DNA from: Xylocopa sonorina
Taxonomy: Eukaryota; Arthropoda; Insecta; Hymenoptera; Apidae
Length of the DNA stretch: 64,000 bases
Direction of reading: 5' to 3'
Assembly (NCBI RefSeq): GCF_050948175.1
Contig: NC_135202.1
Span: 5,828,001 to 5,892,000, forward strand
The translations under genes and the position numbers were made by a program. The notes beneath the pieces were generated by a model, which had not been told where the DNA came from, did not search any database, and saw only the letters and a list, made by a program, of their open reading frames with translations. Below, in pieces: positions 35,601 through 50,600 of this stretch. Every line of letters starts with the position of its first letter. The stretch's first letter is position 1.

Positions 35601-38600
35601 TTCTCGATATACCTCTGCGAACGCGGAAAAATAGAGAAACAAGAAACGAGAAACGACTATTCCGATAACATTAATAAACAATTGTTTTCGAGTTGAAATT
35701 TATCTAACTTGTTTATTCCACCAATCAACAACTGCGTAACTTTACTTGAACTTTGTCGAGGAATGATAAAGCCTCTAATCAAAATAATCTGAACAAGGCT
35801 CATAGCACATAATGTAATCCTTTCAACGTTCTTATCGAACAATGAAAAGTCAGATACACAAGAATTAGGTGGAATGAGTATACTCAAACAATCGCTGACA
35901 ATAAAACGTCTACACCAAAATGCATACATTTTTGGTAAAAATCGAATTAATAATAGTACAATATACGTATATCTACAAACGAGAAGTCTGTAAATAAGAT
36001 AAGAACGATTCATTTTCTCCAACTTTAACGATGATTCATTTTTATAGCGCGTATCGATCTTGACGAACTTCAAGTTCTACCAAAAATGTCGTTTCGTTAA
36101 AAATGTCCATTTCCGGTCGTTGACGGACTTGTCGAATTTTATTGGAGGCATGGAGCACGGCTACGTTCCAGGGGAGAATTTGGTACGAACAAAAAATTGT
36201 TGAAGAGAGGAGAAGTTGGGAGGAAAAATCTGATGTTCGAATGAATTTTCAGCCGGTCACGGTGGTCGTTCGCAGACCGTGTTGCAAGAAGCATAACGAT
36301 GAGGAAATGTGCGTGCCTGCCGTCTCTAAAAAGGCAATTAAGTAATTCCAATCTTTCCTTGAAATTAATCCCTGTCCTTTCCGCGTACATGCTTTCAAAC
36401 GATACTCTTGAAACATACTTGCATTCCGATTAAAAAAGCGAGAGAAGAAGCAAATTTTATTCGAGATCGTTGCAGAATGGTTTGCGAGTCGAAAGAAAAT
36501 ATGGTTGTAAACAGAAAACTGCAAATGTTAAAAGAGATGTTGAATACTGAGAGTGAATAGGTTACTTTCGAAGACTTCTTGAACTTTGCGACTTGAATAA
36601 TGGGACAACTTCGTGGTGATGGTCCTCGATTTTTATAATAATTTCGAGATGGTATCACCGTTGACACTTTTTGGCGCAAGATGTTTAGCGCAAGAAAAAT
36701 TCTTTAGTACGTCGTAAGAAAGATGACTTGCGGTCGCTTTTCGTGTGCGGTTTCCACACAATTTCAAGTAACCATTTTGATTTCCTCGTTTCCATAGTCT
36801 TCTCAATTTTTTCATATCCTCTTTTTAGTGAAAAAAAAAACATATATTTGTTTATTAACATACACAGATTAGAGCTTATGAATTGCTGTTAAGGCTGTTA
36901 ATTTAAATCAGAGTTTATGGTTGATACGATAGTAAATGTAATACAAATTTGTCAGTAAGAACTAGAAACTGGGAATTATATTTTACATAAACGTAGGGGC
37001 GATAACGTAATCATTTCATTGGGCAATTAGAATCGCAAATTTCCTAAATTAACAAAAGCGACAAAAGCAGATATTTAAAAGGAAGAACAGTTTCGCTCGT
37101 AAAACAGGTTCATTACCGTAGATAAACGAGACTTCCTTGCTGAATGGTAATTAGCTGCAGTTCGGAGACAGACATTTTATCGCGTCTCGTGTGTAAACTA
37201 GAAATCATGTGACAAGTGCGATTGCTACGTGCAACTAGTCGCTCAACACAGCATGGGTTATTTTATTCCTCCTAAAATAGTATTTTAAAGGATTGTAATA
37301 ATTCATGGAATTATAGGTCCGAGGAATTTGCGGAGGATTCTTGGGAACGTGCGTTCGTCACTCGTAATTTAAAAGTTAATTTGCTTGGGAATAATTCTTT
37401 ACTCTGCCACCTGTGGTTGCGAATCATTAACCGCTTAAATTGCGAATTGAATGTAGATATAAAAATTATTACAGCTAGCTTACTTTCTTAGGTAAATCGA
37501 AACACTTCAAATCATTAATTCGATATTTACACATTCCAAGTAACACGATTCGTTCGTTGTTAAAGCATACTTAACTCTAATTGAAAATATTTTCAATTGT
37601 CTTCTTATCGCTTTGAAACACCACTATTCAGTCTGCTCGAATAATGTATATTCAAACATTAATTGCTTAAAGCCATGTCAAGTTATACATGTGTGTGTGA
37701 ATCACGCTGTACATAGAAAATATCGCGTTTGGAACTATAGAAATAAATTAAAAATCGTCAAATTTGAATAGAAAATATTTAAATTTACAAAGTAAACTTT
37801 TGTTTGAGAAATATCGATCACCCTTTCAATATTTGCAAATATAGATTAGTAGCATCTTACAATCTATTATTGCCTTTGATTTATACTCTTGTTATGAACA
37901 TATCGCGAAAATGCCTGGTATTTCCCATGTGATATCGCGTTTCTTGATGACATTCTACAATGTTCTCGACAAATAGACACAGTAAGCAGAAATCAGTAGA
38001 TTCGAATAAAATTCATATCTCGTTCTTATTTATGAAAAGAGAAGAGAGGAAGATATGAGAAACGAACAGTCTGCAACTGTTTAAAAATTAATCAAAATAA
38101 CTACGATTGAAAAATAATTATTCTTAAAAATATACGCGAGAACAATGCTTTGAATTAAACAATTCTCAAACTAATTTCTCTCCGGAACGAAACTTTAAAC
38201 GCAATTCCGTTAATCTTCATTTGCATCCTACTTTGACTGTTAGAATCGTCAGAACGGAACTGTAAATCACTTAAACAATAGAACATTTCTAAAAATGGGA
38301 TTAAACGCAATTTTCAGCGCACTATCCTTAATTTGATTGTAAATTTGAATGACACGTACATAAATTACGGGGGCATTAAGTAATCGCGGATACTTGTACT
38401 ATGTCGTGCATATAAAGGAGCAACAAGACCTTACGAATGTTTAAGCTGGTGTTGAACAGAATTGAAACGTGCTGTTGCATAATGTCGATAGAAAACAAAA
38501 GCAGTGTGGAACGCGATACTCGATTCACGTAATGCAACCACCAGGCTACCTTATAGCACGTACTTGAATCGCGTCAATTTCTTCGAATTCACCTAGGGAC

Positions 38601-41600
38601 CTAACATTTTTTCATTTCATTGCTCCGTTTACTTCTGTTCCATTTTGTCCCATGAATATTCACCTTAGTGATTTGATTCAACAAAATAATAAAAAAACAT
38701 AATTATACCGTCAGATAGCTTAGGATTTCACTTTCTAATAATTCGATACATCTCAAGTCGTCAGTCGATTGGTTCGATTGACGCATTTTAGAGTACAAGT
38801 GTTGATAATCCACTGTAATTAAAAAAAGTGTTGTTACTTACGATTACGTAACCTTTAGTCTCTACAAACAATTGCAATAGGAATTTTTCTAAATGTTCTA
38901 TCTTAAGAACTTGTGATAATGGACTTAAGGTACTTTACAATTATACCTTTCAAGTTTCTCTTAAAGAGACGAAGAAATCATCTCTCAAGCTTCTCTCAAA
39001 GAAACTTGATACGATTCTTTGATTCCAAATAACCGATACAGAGTTCCAATTTAGAAACAAAATCGGAAAGACTTGAATTATGTATGCATGCTGAGTTATG
39101 CTAATCGACGAATTATCTAACGTTTGTTCATTTATTCCAATTAGTGGATTCCAGTTTATTGGACTTTAATCGACTACAATACGACACAGTGACGCATGTG
39201 ATTTAATTCTTACAAAAAAGAAAAAAACGTTCGACTGCACAGTTGCGTAAACCGAACGGTCATTGTTTTATTTTGTAAGATTTATATTTTATAACGGTAG
39301 GCGTCTGATGATGAGTAATAGCGTACGCTGGGCCAAAGTATATCTAAGTGTTGTTGCAATTAAAATAGAACTCTGTATTCTGTGAGGTCGGCTGTTTTCT
39401 TCGGAACACTTCACTGCTTCTTGGAAAGCATCGGGCTTTTAATTAATTTCGTATGCCTTTCTCAAATTATCTGTGAACTCAGCTACGAAATTAAACTACG
39501 TTTAACCCTTTTACAACGTAACATTTCCTTTAAAAATTACATTATGTTATTTAACAGCTTATCGAATAGAATAATTTTGCACCAAACTGTGAAAGAGCTG
39601 AACGATCCGATCCACTATCAGCTGATTCCCTAAAACTGCAAATCATTTCATCCGTTTCGGATTGTCTCAGATTAAACTGGCACCCAATGAATAATGCCTA
39701 TTATTACCGTCACTATCGTTATTATTCCAAGACTTGACTCTCGTTAAGAGGAGTCAAACGTCGGGGAGTATCAATTGCACGATGCATCCTGTTGCAACGA
39801 ACCACATTTCTTGAAAACGTTGCCTTCAATAAATCTCTTTCGATTTCGACCCCTTGGGCACGGCAACCGCGCGACGCGCGTGCAACCCGTAAAATAGCAC
39901 CCCTTCTGTGACGCGGGAAATGTCCCGCATTATTCGAATTTCGCGTTGTACGCGAAAAATTCGAATCGAATAGATAAACGAGCAGAGTTAAAGTTTGAAA
40001 AATCGCCACAATTAATCGTTCTACGATATTAAACCTCTTGTAGGGAACATTTTTTGATTAATAAATACAATTGAGTTTGGAGAAAGATTGGCAAATTAAA
40101 AAGAAGCATATCTTGATCGCCAATAACTCGATACTGCACGTAATCACCGTTTCATTGAATAGTGTAGGTTAATCCTCGATATTTGTCAAAGTTTTTCTTA
40201 GATTAATGTTGCTATATAAAGACACAGATAGGTATGAAGATCGTATCGGCATTGTTTGTGCAAATTTGTTTTGCAATATTTTATATCGTATCAGTCCTAT
40301 CGACATGTCAGCTTGAATCACGATCTTGTACGTACATCGCACTCAAGTAGTTACTTACATAGTATACTTGAACAATGGTTTATCGACCGTTCTGTAATAT
40401 TGTTTCAAATAATTATAAATTCAAAATTTGCTTAACGCCATCCTGAATATTTAAGAGGTTCGTTGCAAAATGACTGGTGATTACATAAAATAATAAATTG
40501 CCAGGCGAACGACTAAATTTCGAATCGTTGTGATATTATACGTAATCCAGAGGTTGTTTGAAACGATGGGCTCTCTCACCGTGAATATGGCAATCAGAAA
40601 AACCACGCTTAAGCATATTTGCGTTCCGCTTGCAAAGAAATCGACGAGTATCCACGTTCCTCGCCGTGATCTCGCTGTGAATTTCCACACGAGGGGATTT
40701 TCAACGAAAAGCTCGCGGTACTCGCTTTTACCGAGACGAAACGTTTGTTTGTTCCAATCTACCGATCAAATTAATTGAAATTTTCCAACTCTGCATTGCT
40801 ATATACAATACTAAAAGGGGAGCAAATAAATTCAGAGTGTGCAAAGTTAAACTGCAGTCGAACACCCTATAGAACGGCACGTGGTTGGTGATATAAATCG
40901 TGAGACATTTTTAAAATAGTAAGAGGCTCCGTCTCGCTAGAGAGACGTGTTTCAAAGAAGAGAAACTGCTCGCACGACTCGAAGGAGGATGGTTACGTGA
41001 GCCTAAACACGTACATACCTAGACACGAAGTCGTTCGATCCGTGGTCGCTGGTAGAATTCGTGCAAATCCTTCCCTCGACCTCGATCTGTTCATCCTTCT
41101 ACCCGCTTCCGGCCCATATAATCGTTTAAAAATACAATCGGCCACAATGGCGAAGTTCAACGTCTGACTTTCTCGATTGGTATAGCCCAAGTCTCAACGG
41201 AGGCTCTATTTCTGTTGAATCCAAGAGAGACTAGTTCTGTGTCTACCTAAGCCGAGTGCTGGCATATGTAAAGAGAAAACGTGCGTGAGAGCACACACGT
41301 TTCGGCCGACCGATCACATTCTTCCGTGCTCGATGACGAAATACCCGTTTCGACGAATTCTCGTGGTTTTATTCTTTGGAAGCTACTATTCTCGTATCGT
41401 ACAGGAAGCTTGCTATCGAACGCCAGGAGTTACGCAATTTTCTGACAATTGTACGAAATTAATAAATAAGATTCATTTTTGAATACCGTTGTTCAAAATA
41501 TAAAAAGACAATCGTAAGAAGAAAGTAAATAAGTTAAAAATCGCTGTATACAATAAGAGATGAAATTATTGCAAAAATAAGGGGGGAAATTATTATGTTT

Positions 41601-44600
41601 AGTGCTCTTAGCGATAAATAGATGTAATTTATAACTAGAAATTTTTCCTCGAAATTCTTAAATGGATCAAAATCTTAAGATGGACTTAATCTTGCAATAC
41701 ATTGGATGAAAGTATCTATCCTTTACACTCAAGAATGGATAATAAAATTGTATCGCTGGTGTTATCGACATTATCTCTAGTAGCATTACATTCAGAGAAG
41801 GAATTACGATTATTGGATAAAGCCACTAGGCTTCAATCGTTTTATCTGGAAAGGAATTTTTTCTGTTCGATTGCGGGGAGAGAACGCGTTGGCTTAATGA
41901 TGTAAATTTTTAGATTACGCTTTCTTTCATATTATTTTACGATCATAAATCTAAACAAAATTAGATATCGTTCCAAAGAAACGATGTTTATCTTCCATAA
42001 CCAATCATTGTTCGTTTGCTAACAACTTATCGTACTTTCACGAAATCCTCCCTTCCAGCGACGCCAGTACTGTAGATGTATACTTCTCATCTAAAGTTCT
42101 GCATTAAAAATCAATAAAATAATCTGTGGCGAGTCATTTATGGTTCACGCTAGGAAGAACAAAAACACGATGATGGCACGCCATTGAAAAATCATCTGTC
42201 CTTGTGGGGAGGCCAGTGTTCTGATCTACGGAGAAGTATATGACGTCATGGAAGAGGGATCGACCGTTCGAGCCCTCGCGAACGACCAATCGCGTGCTGA
42301 CTTTCGTTCCCTCGAATATTCCCGGGCGTTACGTCATCCCTTAACCATTATCCCCTTCAGAGGGTTGTTTTTTAGTAAATCGAAATTATTTCTAATAAAA
42401 AAAGAGCTTGAAAAAATATCCATTACGGAATCTCTCAGCAACATGCAAACATTTTGATCGATACAAATTGAAGCTAAAGGGATAACGTTTTTCAGAATGG
42501 AACGTTAGGTTTATTGAATAATTATCACTGATTCCTGACCGAGGCATGACGAGCGACTTATTGCTAATCGTGACTCGGAGGAATTTTGGTGCCTATGAAA
42601 TTTACTGTGAACAAAATCTTTTACGTTATATGTTTCATTTGCGATGCTATTTATGAGACGCTCGAGGGTGGCGCCGTTTCTCAGCACACATTCAAATCGT
42701 TGCGATGATTCGAAGTCCAAAAAATTTCATCATAGAAATCGAATATTGCGTTCCTCGCAACAGGCGTTGTGCACTTGACTGTACGTGCAATAGACAGATA
42801 TATCGCATGTATGACGAAAATAGTGATTTGGGATTAGTAATCTCCAGTGTATAAGCGCAATGCGAAAGCGCGTCTCGAATTCAACCCGCTCAGATACGCG
42901 ATGAGAGAGCGGCGCGAAGTATTCTATTTGTGTAATAAAACACAAATTGGCTGGGAGATTAGTTGAATGAAATGCGTCATTGTCATTGCCAAGTTGTGTA
43001 ATGTTACACGAAGGAAGAGAGCAAGCGTGATAAGCGAGGGACGATTGCAGGATAGGCCGAGAATAGTCGTTGAATTCCAAACAGGAAAACGTGTTGCAAC
43101 GTTTAGCGCATAGCGTCTAAATGTTACCGGAAGATCGCGATAATGTTGATTCATCGATGATACTCTGGTGTTTTTTCATTTCGCACGTTTCAATTTTTTA
43201 TTCTAATTATCTTGAGAACTCGTTGCACGTGTTGCTGCGTCAAACTGATGCTTGAACGTTCAATGTAAAGGATAGGAAGGCTTGAAAACTGTTTAATTAC
43301 CGTATCATTGAACCGATAATATTGTTTCATTTATGTGGTCGTCGATTCCTATCGGAGTACGAGACGATTTTTTGTATTGATAAACTCGAATGTATAGTAT
43401 GGAAGTTAAAAAATTTTCAATAACCGAACGTGATACTTTGTGCTTCGTTTTGAAACGAGCTTAACAAATTGCTATGTAGTAATTTTAGCTTGTCAATCCG
43501 AAATGCGTGACGTTCATAAATTTACATGTTACATGATACGCTGGTAACATTTTGATAATGCAAAAAGCCAATTCGGAAACAACAAACACTAGTAATTTGA
43601 ACGAAAACATGAAACGAGCTATAACTGTCTAACAGGGAATTATCGCGAGCCTTTTAAATTTCCAGTATAATGCGCTTAAATGACTCTTGTTTGTCAAAGA
43701 AAGCCCATTTAATTCAAGTAATTTGTTCAAACAAAATAAAAGAAACGCATCAGCATGTAACTTCAGTCATAAAAAAACAAGGAATGATGTAATGATATAT
43801 AATAGTTCCCTGGTGACAGCAAGATGCAGATTTATCAGTAGGATCAGTAGGTACCGTGCAACACGATCCGCAAATTTTATCGTAACAGTAAAACGGATGT
43901 GCATCAGATTCTCTACGTGATGCAACCGTTTCGACGAATATGCGAGCGTGAAATCGGATGACCTTTTTGTCCTTGAAGGGACGAGCCTCCATCCCGTGCG
44001 CGGCACATTCACCGCCGGTGTGTCCAAGTAATAGTAACGGAGTGTGCGAACGTGGGGAGGCTACCCCTATCCGACTCCCACCATTTCGTTTATCCCCACC
44101 AGTGTCTCGTGACAGTGCCGTAACGCGGGTGGAAAAATCGCTGGCGGCAAACTTGACGCAAGAACCAGTTTCGCTTTCGTAAGATTCGCACTCGTCGGCT
44201 ATGATTTTTGTTTATTTTGACTGGGTATCGATCCGAGGCTCGAGGAACTGGAACTGGATGCCGCGAACGACAATTTTTGCGAGAAATGACGATTATAAAC
44301 TTTGATTACGTTACAATCGATAGCAGTTTCTTTCTTGGATCGAAATATGGTTTGCAGGAATGTGAGAATTTTTCGGTTGAGACGTGAATGAAATTATGGA
44401 AATATGGATTAGAGATGAATGACTACCATTGACGGAAGAACATTTTTAACGATCTCAATCTTATCGGACACATATTGATTGGAATCGTCGAAATTAATTG
44501 ACTTAAGATACGATATCGAAGATTGATTTTTTTCTTATCGATTCTTCGATTTTATTTGTGCAATGAACAATGAATATTCGTGGAATTGGGGAGAAATTCG

Positions 44601-47600
44601 AATTGCGAAAGAGGGTATTACATGTCAAACATTTTTTACCTTGTAATGCTGGTTAACTTGTACTTATCTATGAAAGAACACGATGACCATCGTGTTCTAC
44701 ATTTTTTTTATTGTTTCTAGGATTCTTATCGCTCAAGCCTGCTAGGCTGTTCATTATTACGATGATCGTTTATAAACACTGAAAACAAATTGCAGATAAT
44801 TGTCCAAACAGAGTTACAATCATACCTCGAGCTTTTAAATTACAGTTCATTATGACTCTCAATACTACCACCGAAGCATCACACCTACATCGTTGCACTA
44901 TTATTTCTGATTAGAAAGAATAGTCAATTCTTAAAGGTCGACGTACTCTCGAGTTACCTACATTAAGAAACCCAGATAATTTAAGGGGATCAATAAGAGG
45001 AGGACAACTCAAGTGAGCAAGGCGCGAAATCGCTGGAGCACGTTCTCGATCGGTAACGAGGGGAAGTCCCACCGTGTATCCATCACTGGTCCGTCTCGTC
45101 TCCACCATGGCCTCCTTTCTCCCCACCCAACGACCACCACGCTCTTCCATGAAGGTGTAGGTACGCGTGTGGAACAGGCGCCGCCGTGTCAGTAGTCGCG
45201 ATATAAAACTCGTGAGGCACGTTCGTAGAACGAGAAATCGTACTTGGTTGTTCGAACGGGAACGTAGTTGCTGTCACGCGCGTGCACAACGCCTCGCGCG
45301 TCTCGAAGGAATCGTAGCGACGCAGTCGACGTTTAACAGACGTCCTGAGAAGAAAAGGACCCAAGACCCGTGGGCAAACAATACCTCGAACCGTGGTGGC
45401 GAGATAGTTTTGTCTCGCTTTTTCGCCGTACCAGTGTACCGAGAACTCGTCAAACACGAAGCTTCTAGAGGGCCGTAGCTCGGGGTGCAACATCGAGGGG
45501 AGGGCAATGAAGACGTCGACGTTATCCTCGAGTGACATGGTCAAGCAGGAGGTGAGCCGATACGGAGATCGTTCACGAGGAATAACGGCTCGTCTAACGG
45601 AAGACGCGGCCGGTGTTCCTACCTTAGTGTCGATCGACGGAATTTTGTCACTGTGTACACATACATACACGTATATACGTTTCTATGGTGCGTCCTCCCT
45701 GTACGCGACACACCGGGAGCGGAGGAACGATCATGTTCAGAATCATGCCCATGTCTCCCGATTTCATTTCGCTTTTGTGCGGTTTGTCGACACTTGCTGG
45801 TTATTTGTGTTATGTGAGGTATGCACGAGTTTGGGGTAACCGAGTATCTTCGTCGTAATCACGGGTATGCGTGTACGCGAAGTACAGGTTATCCGGTTTG
45901 GAGGCGTGTGAAACCACGAATGGGACGATGTGTGTGTCGGGCCCACGCGATGGCGGCTTAATCGGTTAATCGGTAAACGTGATTGTGTGAAATACTACAA
46001 CGCTCGTGAACACTTGAATGGATGATAAAAAGGTATACGTGTGCTGGATCGTATCTATCGATAAGCAATAGATGATTAGAGCCTAGCGAAATTAGTCAAA
46101 TTTCGACGCGCCTACTCCATCGGCACTGATAGACTGTTGCGCTTCGTCTGAAAACGATTTTACCATTGCAAAAGATCAGGAAAGCTGGCTCGTGTTATCG
46201 TACACTATGTCCAGAGTGTGTCCCAGGAATGTGACCATGTCTTGTTATCGATTGCGGGTGGTCGTGGATGGAAAACGGGGAAAACTGGCACGCTCGACGT
46301 TACCCGCGAGTGTCAACGTACAGGATCGATAAACGATCCCCTGACACAAGTACCGCGTGCCACGCGGTATAAGATTAGCCATTAAATATTTCACGAACGA
46401 ATACCATTCCCGTTGGTTCCTTGAATGCCGATAAGATGGCTGAGACTTTCCTGAATAGCAGTCGATGACGAGTTCAGTCTCGTTCGTCACGGTAATACGG
46501 TTCCTAGGATTTCGCGCAGTAAACTCCAGCTCGATAATTTCTCGAATAGCACGTGACTCCAGAATCGTGACTACTTCCAACTATTCTTCCAAATATAATT
46601 GGTCGAATTTCTAGGTTAGGCTGGCGTAAAATTATCGTACGGTCGGTTTAGAGCTTGTGGTCCCAGTAACGTGTTGCGTCGACACACGTGTAACGACTTC
46701 CGGTCCGCTGAGATAAGAAACGAGACAGAGCGGTTCCGCGAAAGGGCGGACCGCGACTGACCGGCTCTACTCGAGAGCCCGTGTCCGGTTCCGTCGCGTT
46801 TCCGTGCTCATCTAGAGGAGGTCGTCGCGCTTTGAAGAATAGATGTTTTCGCCCGCCACTGACATCGGCCTTGACACTCTGGTTACACGAGGTAGTGGCC
46901 GGGTAACAGGCCGAGGGGACCAGAAATAGCCTTGCTCCAAAGGGAGGCGAGCGTAAAATACGTTTCCAGTGTATACGCGTGTCGACGGGGTTGTATAAGA
47001 TTACTGAACGTCCTCCGACGCGTTTCATTGCTATGTGGAACACGGAAAGGAATGTGGATAATAGTCGTTGGCTCAGTGAACGAGAATCGATAGGGTCGTC
47101 GATAAGGAAATTATTGTTCGCATCTCGCCGTGGAAGCGGTTTTCAATGTCTCAACGCGCATGCATTTGCATACGAAAGTATTGCATAAACGTGAATGTAT
47201 AAGGAGTGTTCGGCTCGTTTTCTGTCTTTACATTCCAGCACGTGCATTTGTACGAATCACTGTGCATTGGCCTTTGGACGTTCTTCCTGTAGCGTGCACG
47301 CGGCCTGTGTACAATGCGTGCATCGTGCCATTCATTCATAAAACGGTCCTATTGGCTGGTCGGCGGGTGTGTCGGCGACGTCACGGCCAGATCAATGCCG
47401 TACCCGTCGTACGGGTGCTGGGGTATGCAATTGGCGGGAATTTCAAACCCGCGGTTTAGACTCGGTTTCCTTGAAATTCATTTCGAATCGATTAACGCAA
47501 TGTTCCGTATTTAATTTATGTATCGAAATGGCAACGATGGGCTATTAATAATTCCGTCCTCGTACAATTGAGACGTAAATTAAGAATATAAATGTCGCAG

Positions 47601-50600
47601 CTGGCTTAACGTTTCTCAAATATGTCCATCAAATTCGTACGTGAGCGATAGACCAGTGATTCGATGGTTGTACAATTGCAAGCAATAAATATATGGTGTT
47701 ACATGGCCCTATATCTGTCAGGAATTAGTAATTTATCGGTTACATAATTGTGTACACTATTATATCATGCCATAGCTATCACAGAAAGCTTTGAGTGAAG
47801 TAATAATTACGCAGCATCGACTCGTACAGTATACAATAGAAAACAAAGTAAATTTCGTTTGGCAACATATATAGCTTTTAAATGTAATCTAAATTCTTAC
47901 GTGTTTTACTAACTTTTCAGTATACATAGTTGCAGATGTTAGCCAAGAGGAACAAATATTTTTGAATTTCTAATGGTTTACGTAATGTTTCCCTGGTGTA
48001 GTAAAAAAAATTGTCGATTTCGTTTAGCAATGTCTTACGCAACAATGGTTCTAGACCGCTGAAGATTAGAATTTCGAGGTGTAACTCACTGCAACACTTG
48101 TACAACCTGTTATAGACGAATTTTAGTATTTCTTTTACGACGCATATGATAAGACAACTTACGTAACATGTATTTTCTACCTTGAATTATATTTTATTTT
48201 TTTGCGTGTGACCTTATACGACCTTAGACAATCGACAAGTGACGTAACTTCGATATTGCGTGATTAAAGATACATTTTGCAGCAACATTACACGAAACAA
48301 GAACGTATCTTTAAAATATTCATCGAAGTTCCTATCAGTTGATGCTAGTCGTTCGTGATTTACATAAAAATTATGAAACCGACATCCTTTTCAATTCCTC
48401 TGCATTTATTCCATTGCAACTATTCACGTCGACAAGAAGCAATTACTTATGATCGCCTCCGATAACGCGGATATCGTGTCGAAATCGTTTAAAAATTATT
48501 TTCCTCCCTCATATTTTTGCCAACCATTCCGCGAAGCGTGTCGCAAGTAAGCAATTCGAACTACTATGAGAACTGTTACGTTATACTTGAACTTGACAAG
48601 CCAGCTCGCATGCTCATTAGTTTTCACGGTTTCAAATGGATAAGCAACGAAACTGAGAACGCCACGAGGGAACGAGAGGTACTCGGACACGTGAGTTCTA
48701 CACTGTTTCCAGTAAATGAAGAGTAAGAGGAAAAATACGGATCATAGAGGGGACAGTTTATCGGTAATGAATCGACGACTATGAACACAGCGCAATTTGC
48801 ATTTAAATATCATCAAAAGCTATCGAACACGAACGGCTCCGTTTTTGAGGGAACGAAAGCGAAGAATGGAATATTATTTTTTCAGTATAGCTCGTAACAA
48901 CGGGACGTAACGAGCGGCTTTCAGCTACGATTTAATTATCTCCTCGGATGACTCATGATATTTCGCAGAAACCAAATTCAATTAGATGCAGAACCAGAAT
49001 TGTTGCACTAACCACTGCTTCAAAATGTACGACACGCCTCTGAACTTGGCTGAACCGCATATCCAACCGAAAATACGAAAGATTACGAAATGAGATCTGC
49101 ATTTAGACAAAAGTTCAACCTTAAAATCGGAACGATTGAGATATTAAATCCACGCTTGGACGCAAAATTGCGTTCGACCGGTTCTAAAACCCGCGCGGCC
49201 TTCGTTCGCGTGGGTCTTGCGAGAAAGGCGAGCGACCTTTCGAATCGATCGTTCGCTTTTTTTTCCCACGAAAAGAAGCGAAAGACTTCCAGCTATTGGA
49301 ACAAGAAACGTTGCTCGTCCAGTGGGAATTTAATTTGAATCACGTGACGCGATTAATTGCTCGTCGTTCATTCAGTGGACATCATTGTTCCACACGTGAC
49401 GCATTTTTTTCCATGCGAATTGTCGTCATTAGTACAGTAGTCGAGAAGAAAGGAAAACCTAGCGTAGAATATTAATTTTCGACATATTTTTAAGGAATGC
49501 GAGTCCATTCGAAGATCCTAAATATGAAACTACTGTTGGGAAACAGACTTGGGTAAGGGAAAAAGTAACATAAATTGCTTGAAGTAGACTTGACGATTGA
49601 TAATTTGGAATAAAAAATTCGCATGGGAATCGGTAAAAAGAGATAGTAAACGATAAAGACGAGAACGCGTAATTACATGTTAGATAGAATTTGGAACGAG
49701 TAAAAGAGGTATGTTACAGTAGATTTCCATTATTTGTTCCAACGAAATTCTAGCGAATGCTTGGTTAACCGGATTCCTGTCGATCGTCATTTCAGCATGG
49801 AAAATCATGAATATTATATGAACGTGTGCAGTTATATGAACTGCTTTGTCCCCCAACGAGTTTTAGATAAATGGAGCTCTATTGTACTACGTAACGTGCA
49901 CATGCACACTGTTATACGTTTCTTAATGATACCCTATCGTGGGTGCACAAGGGAAAATTCTCAGAAAGTACATCAATGAAATTGAAAACAAGAAAAATGG
50001 AGATACTAATTTTTGCACAGAAAAGGAGAAAAGATACTATAATTTCGAAATTATAAAAGCGTCGACAATCAATAGCAGAATTACGATAAGTACACTAATG
50101 ATAAACGCAAAGTGGACTCGTACGCTAGTGGATTTCGATTGTACGTCCAATTTTGTAGGTGAAGGATTAACGCTAATATTACATTTGACGATCTAAGAGA
50201 GACTGATTCGCGAGTGGAAAAAAGAACGTGCAGCTGTGTCGGATCAAGCGACGAGTCACGTGAAAAGCGGCTTTTTAAATAGCGTCACACGTTGAAGGCC
50301 GGTCTGGATCGGAAGAGTGCGTTCACGCGCGATCGATTGCTCGCGATCTTTAACGCTCGAGCTTGTTTACCGTCCGATTATCGATTTAGAACACTGTGCC
50401 AACGTGTCGCGACCCAAATTCGCCGATTCTTTAATCCTGGTCATTTTTTCTCACCATTAGATAGCCGAGTCGCGTTTGGCGCGTCTGATATTTCAAATTA
50501 ACTATCTGACGTACGCACAAAGACGGCTTAGATACGTCACACGCTTATTCTGCGAATATAAGCATTGACGTATCTGAAATGTACGCAAATTTAATTTGTT

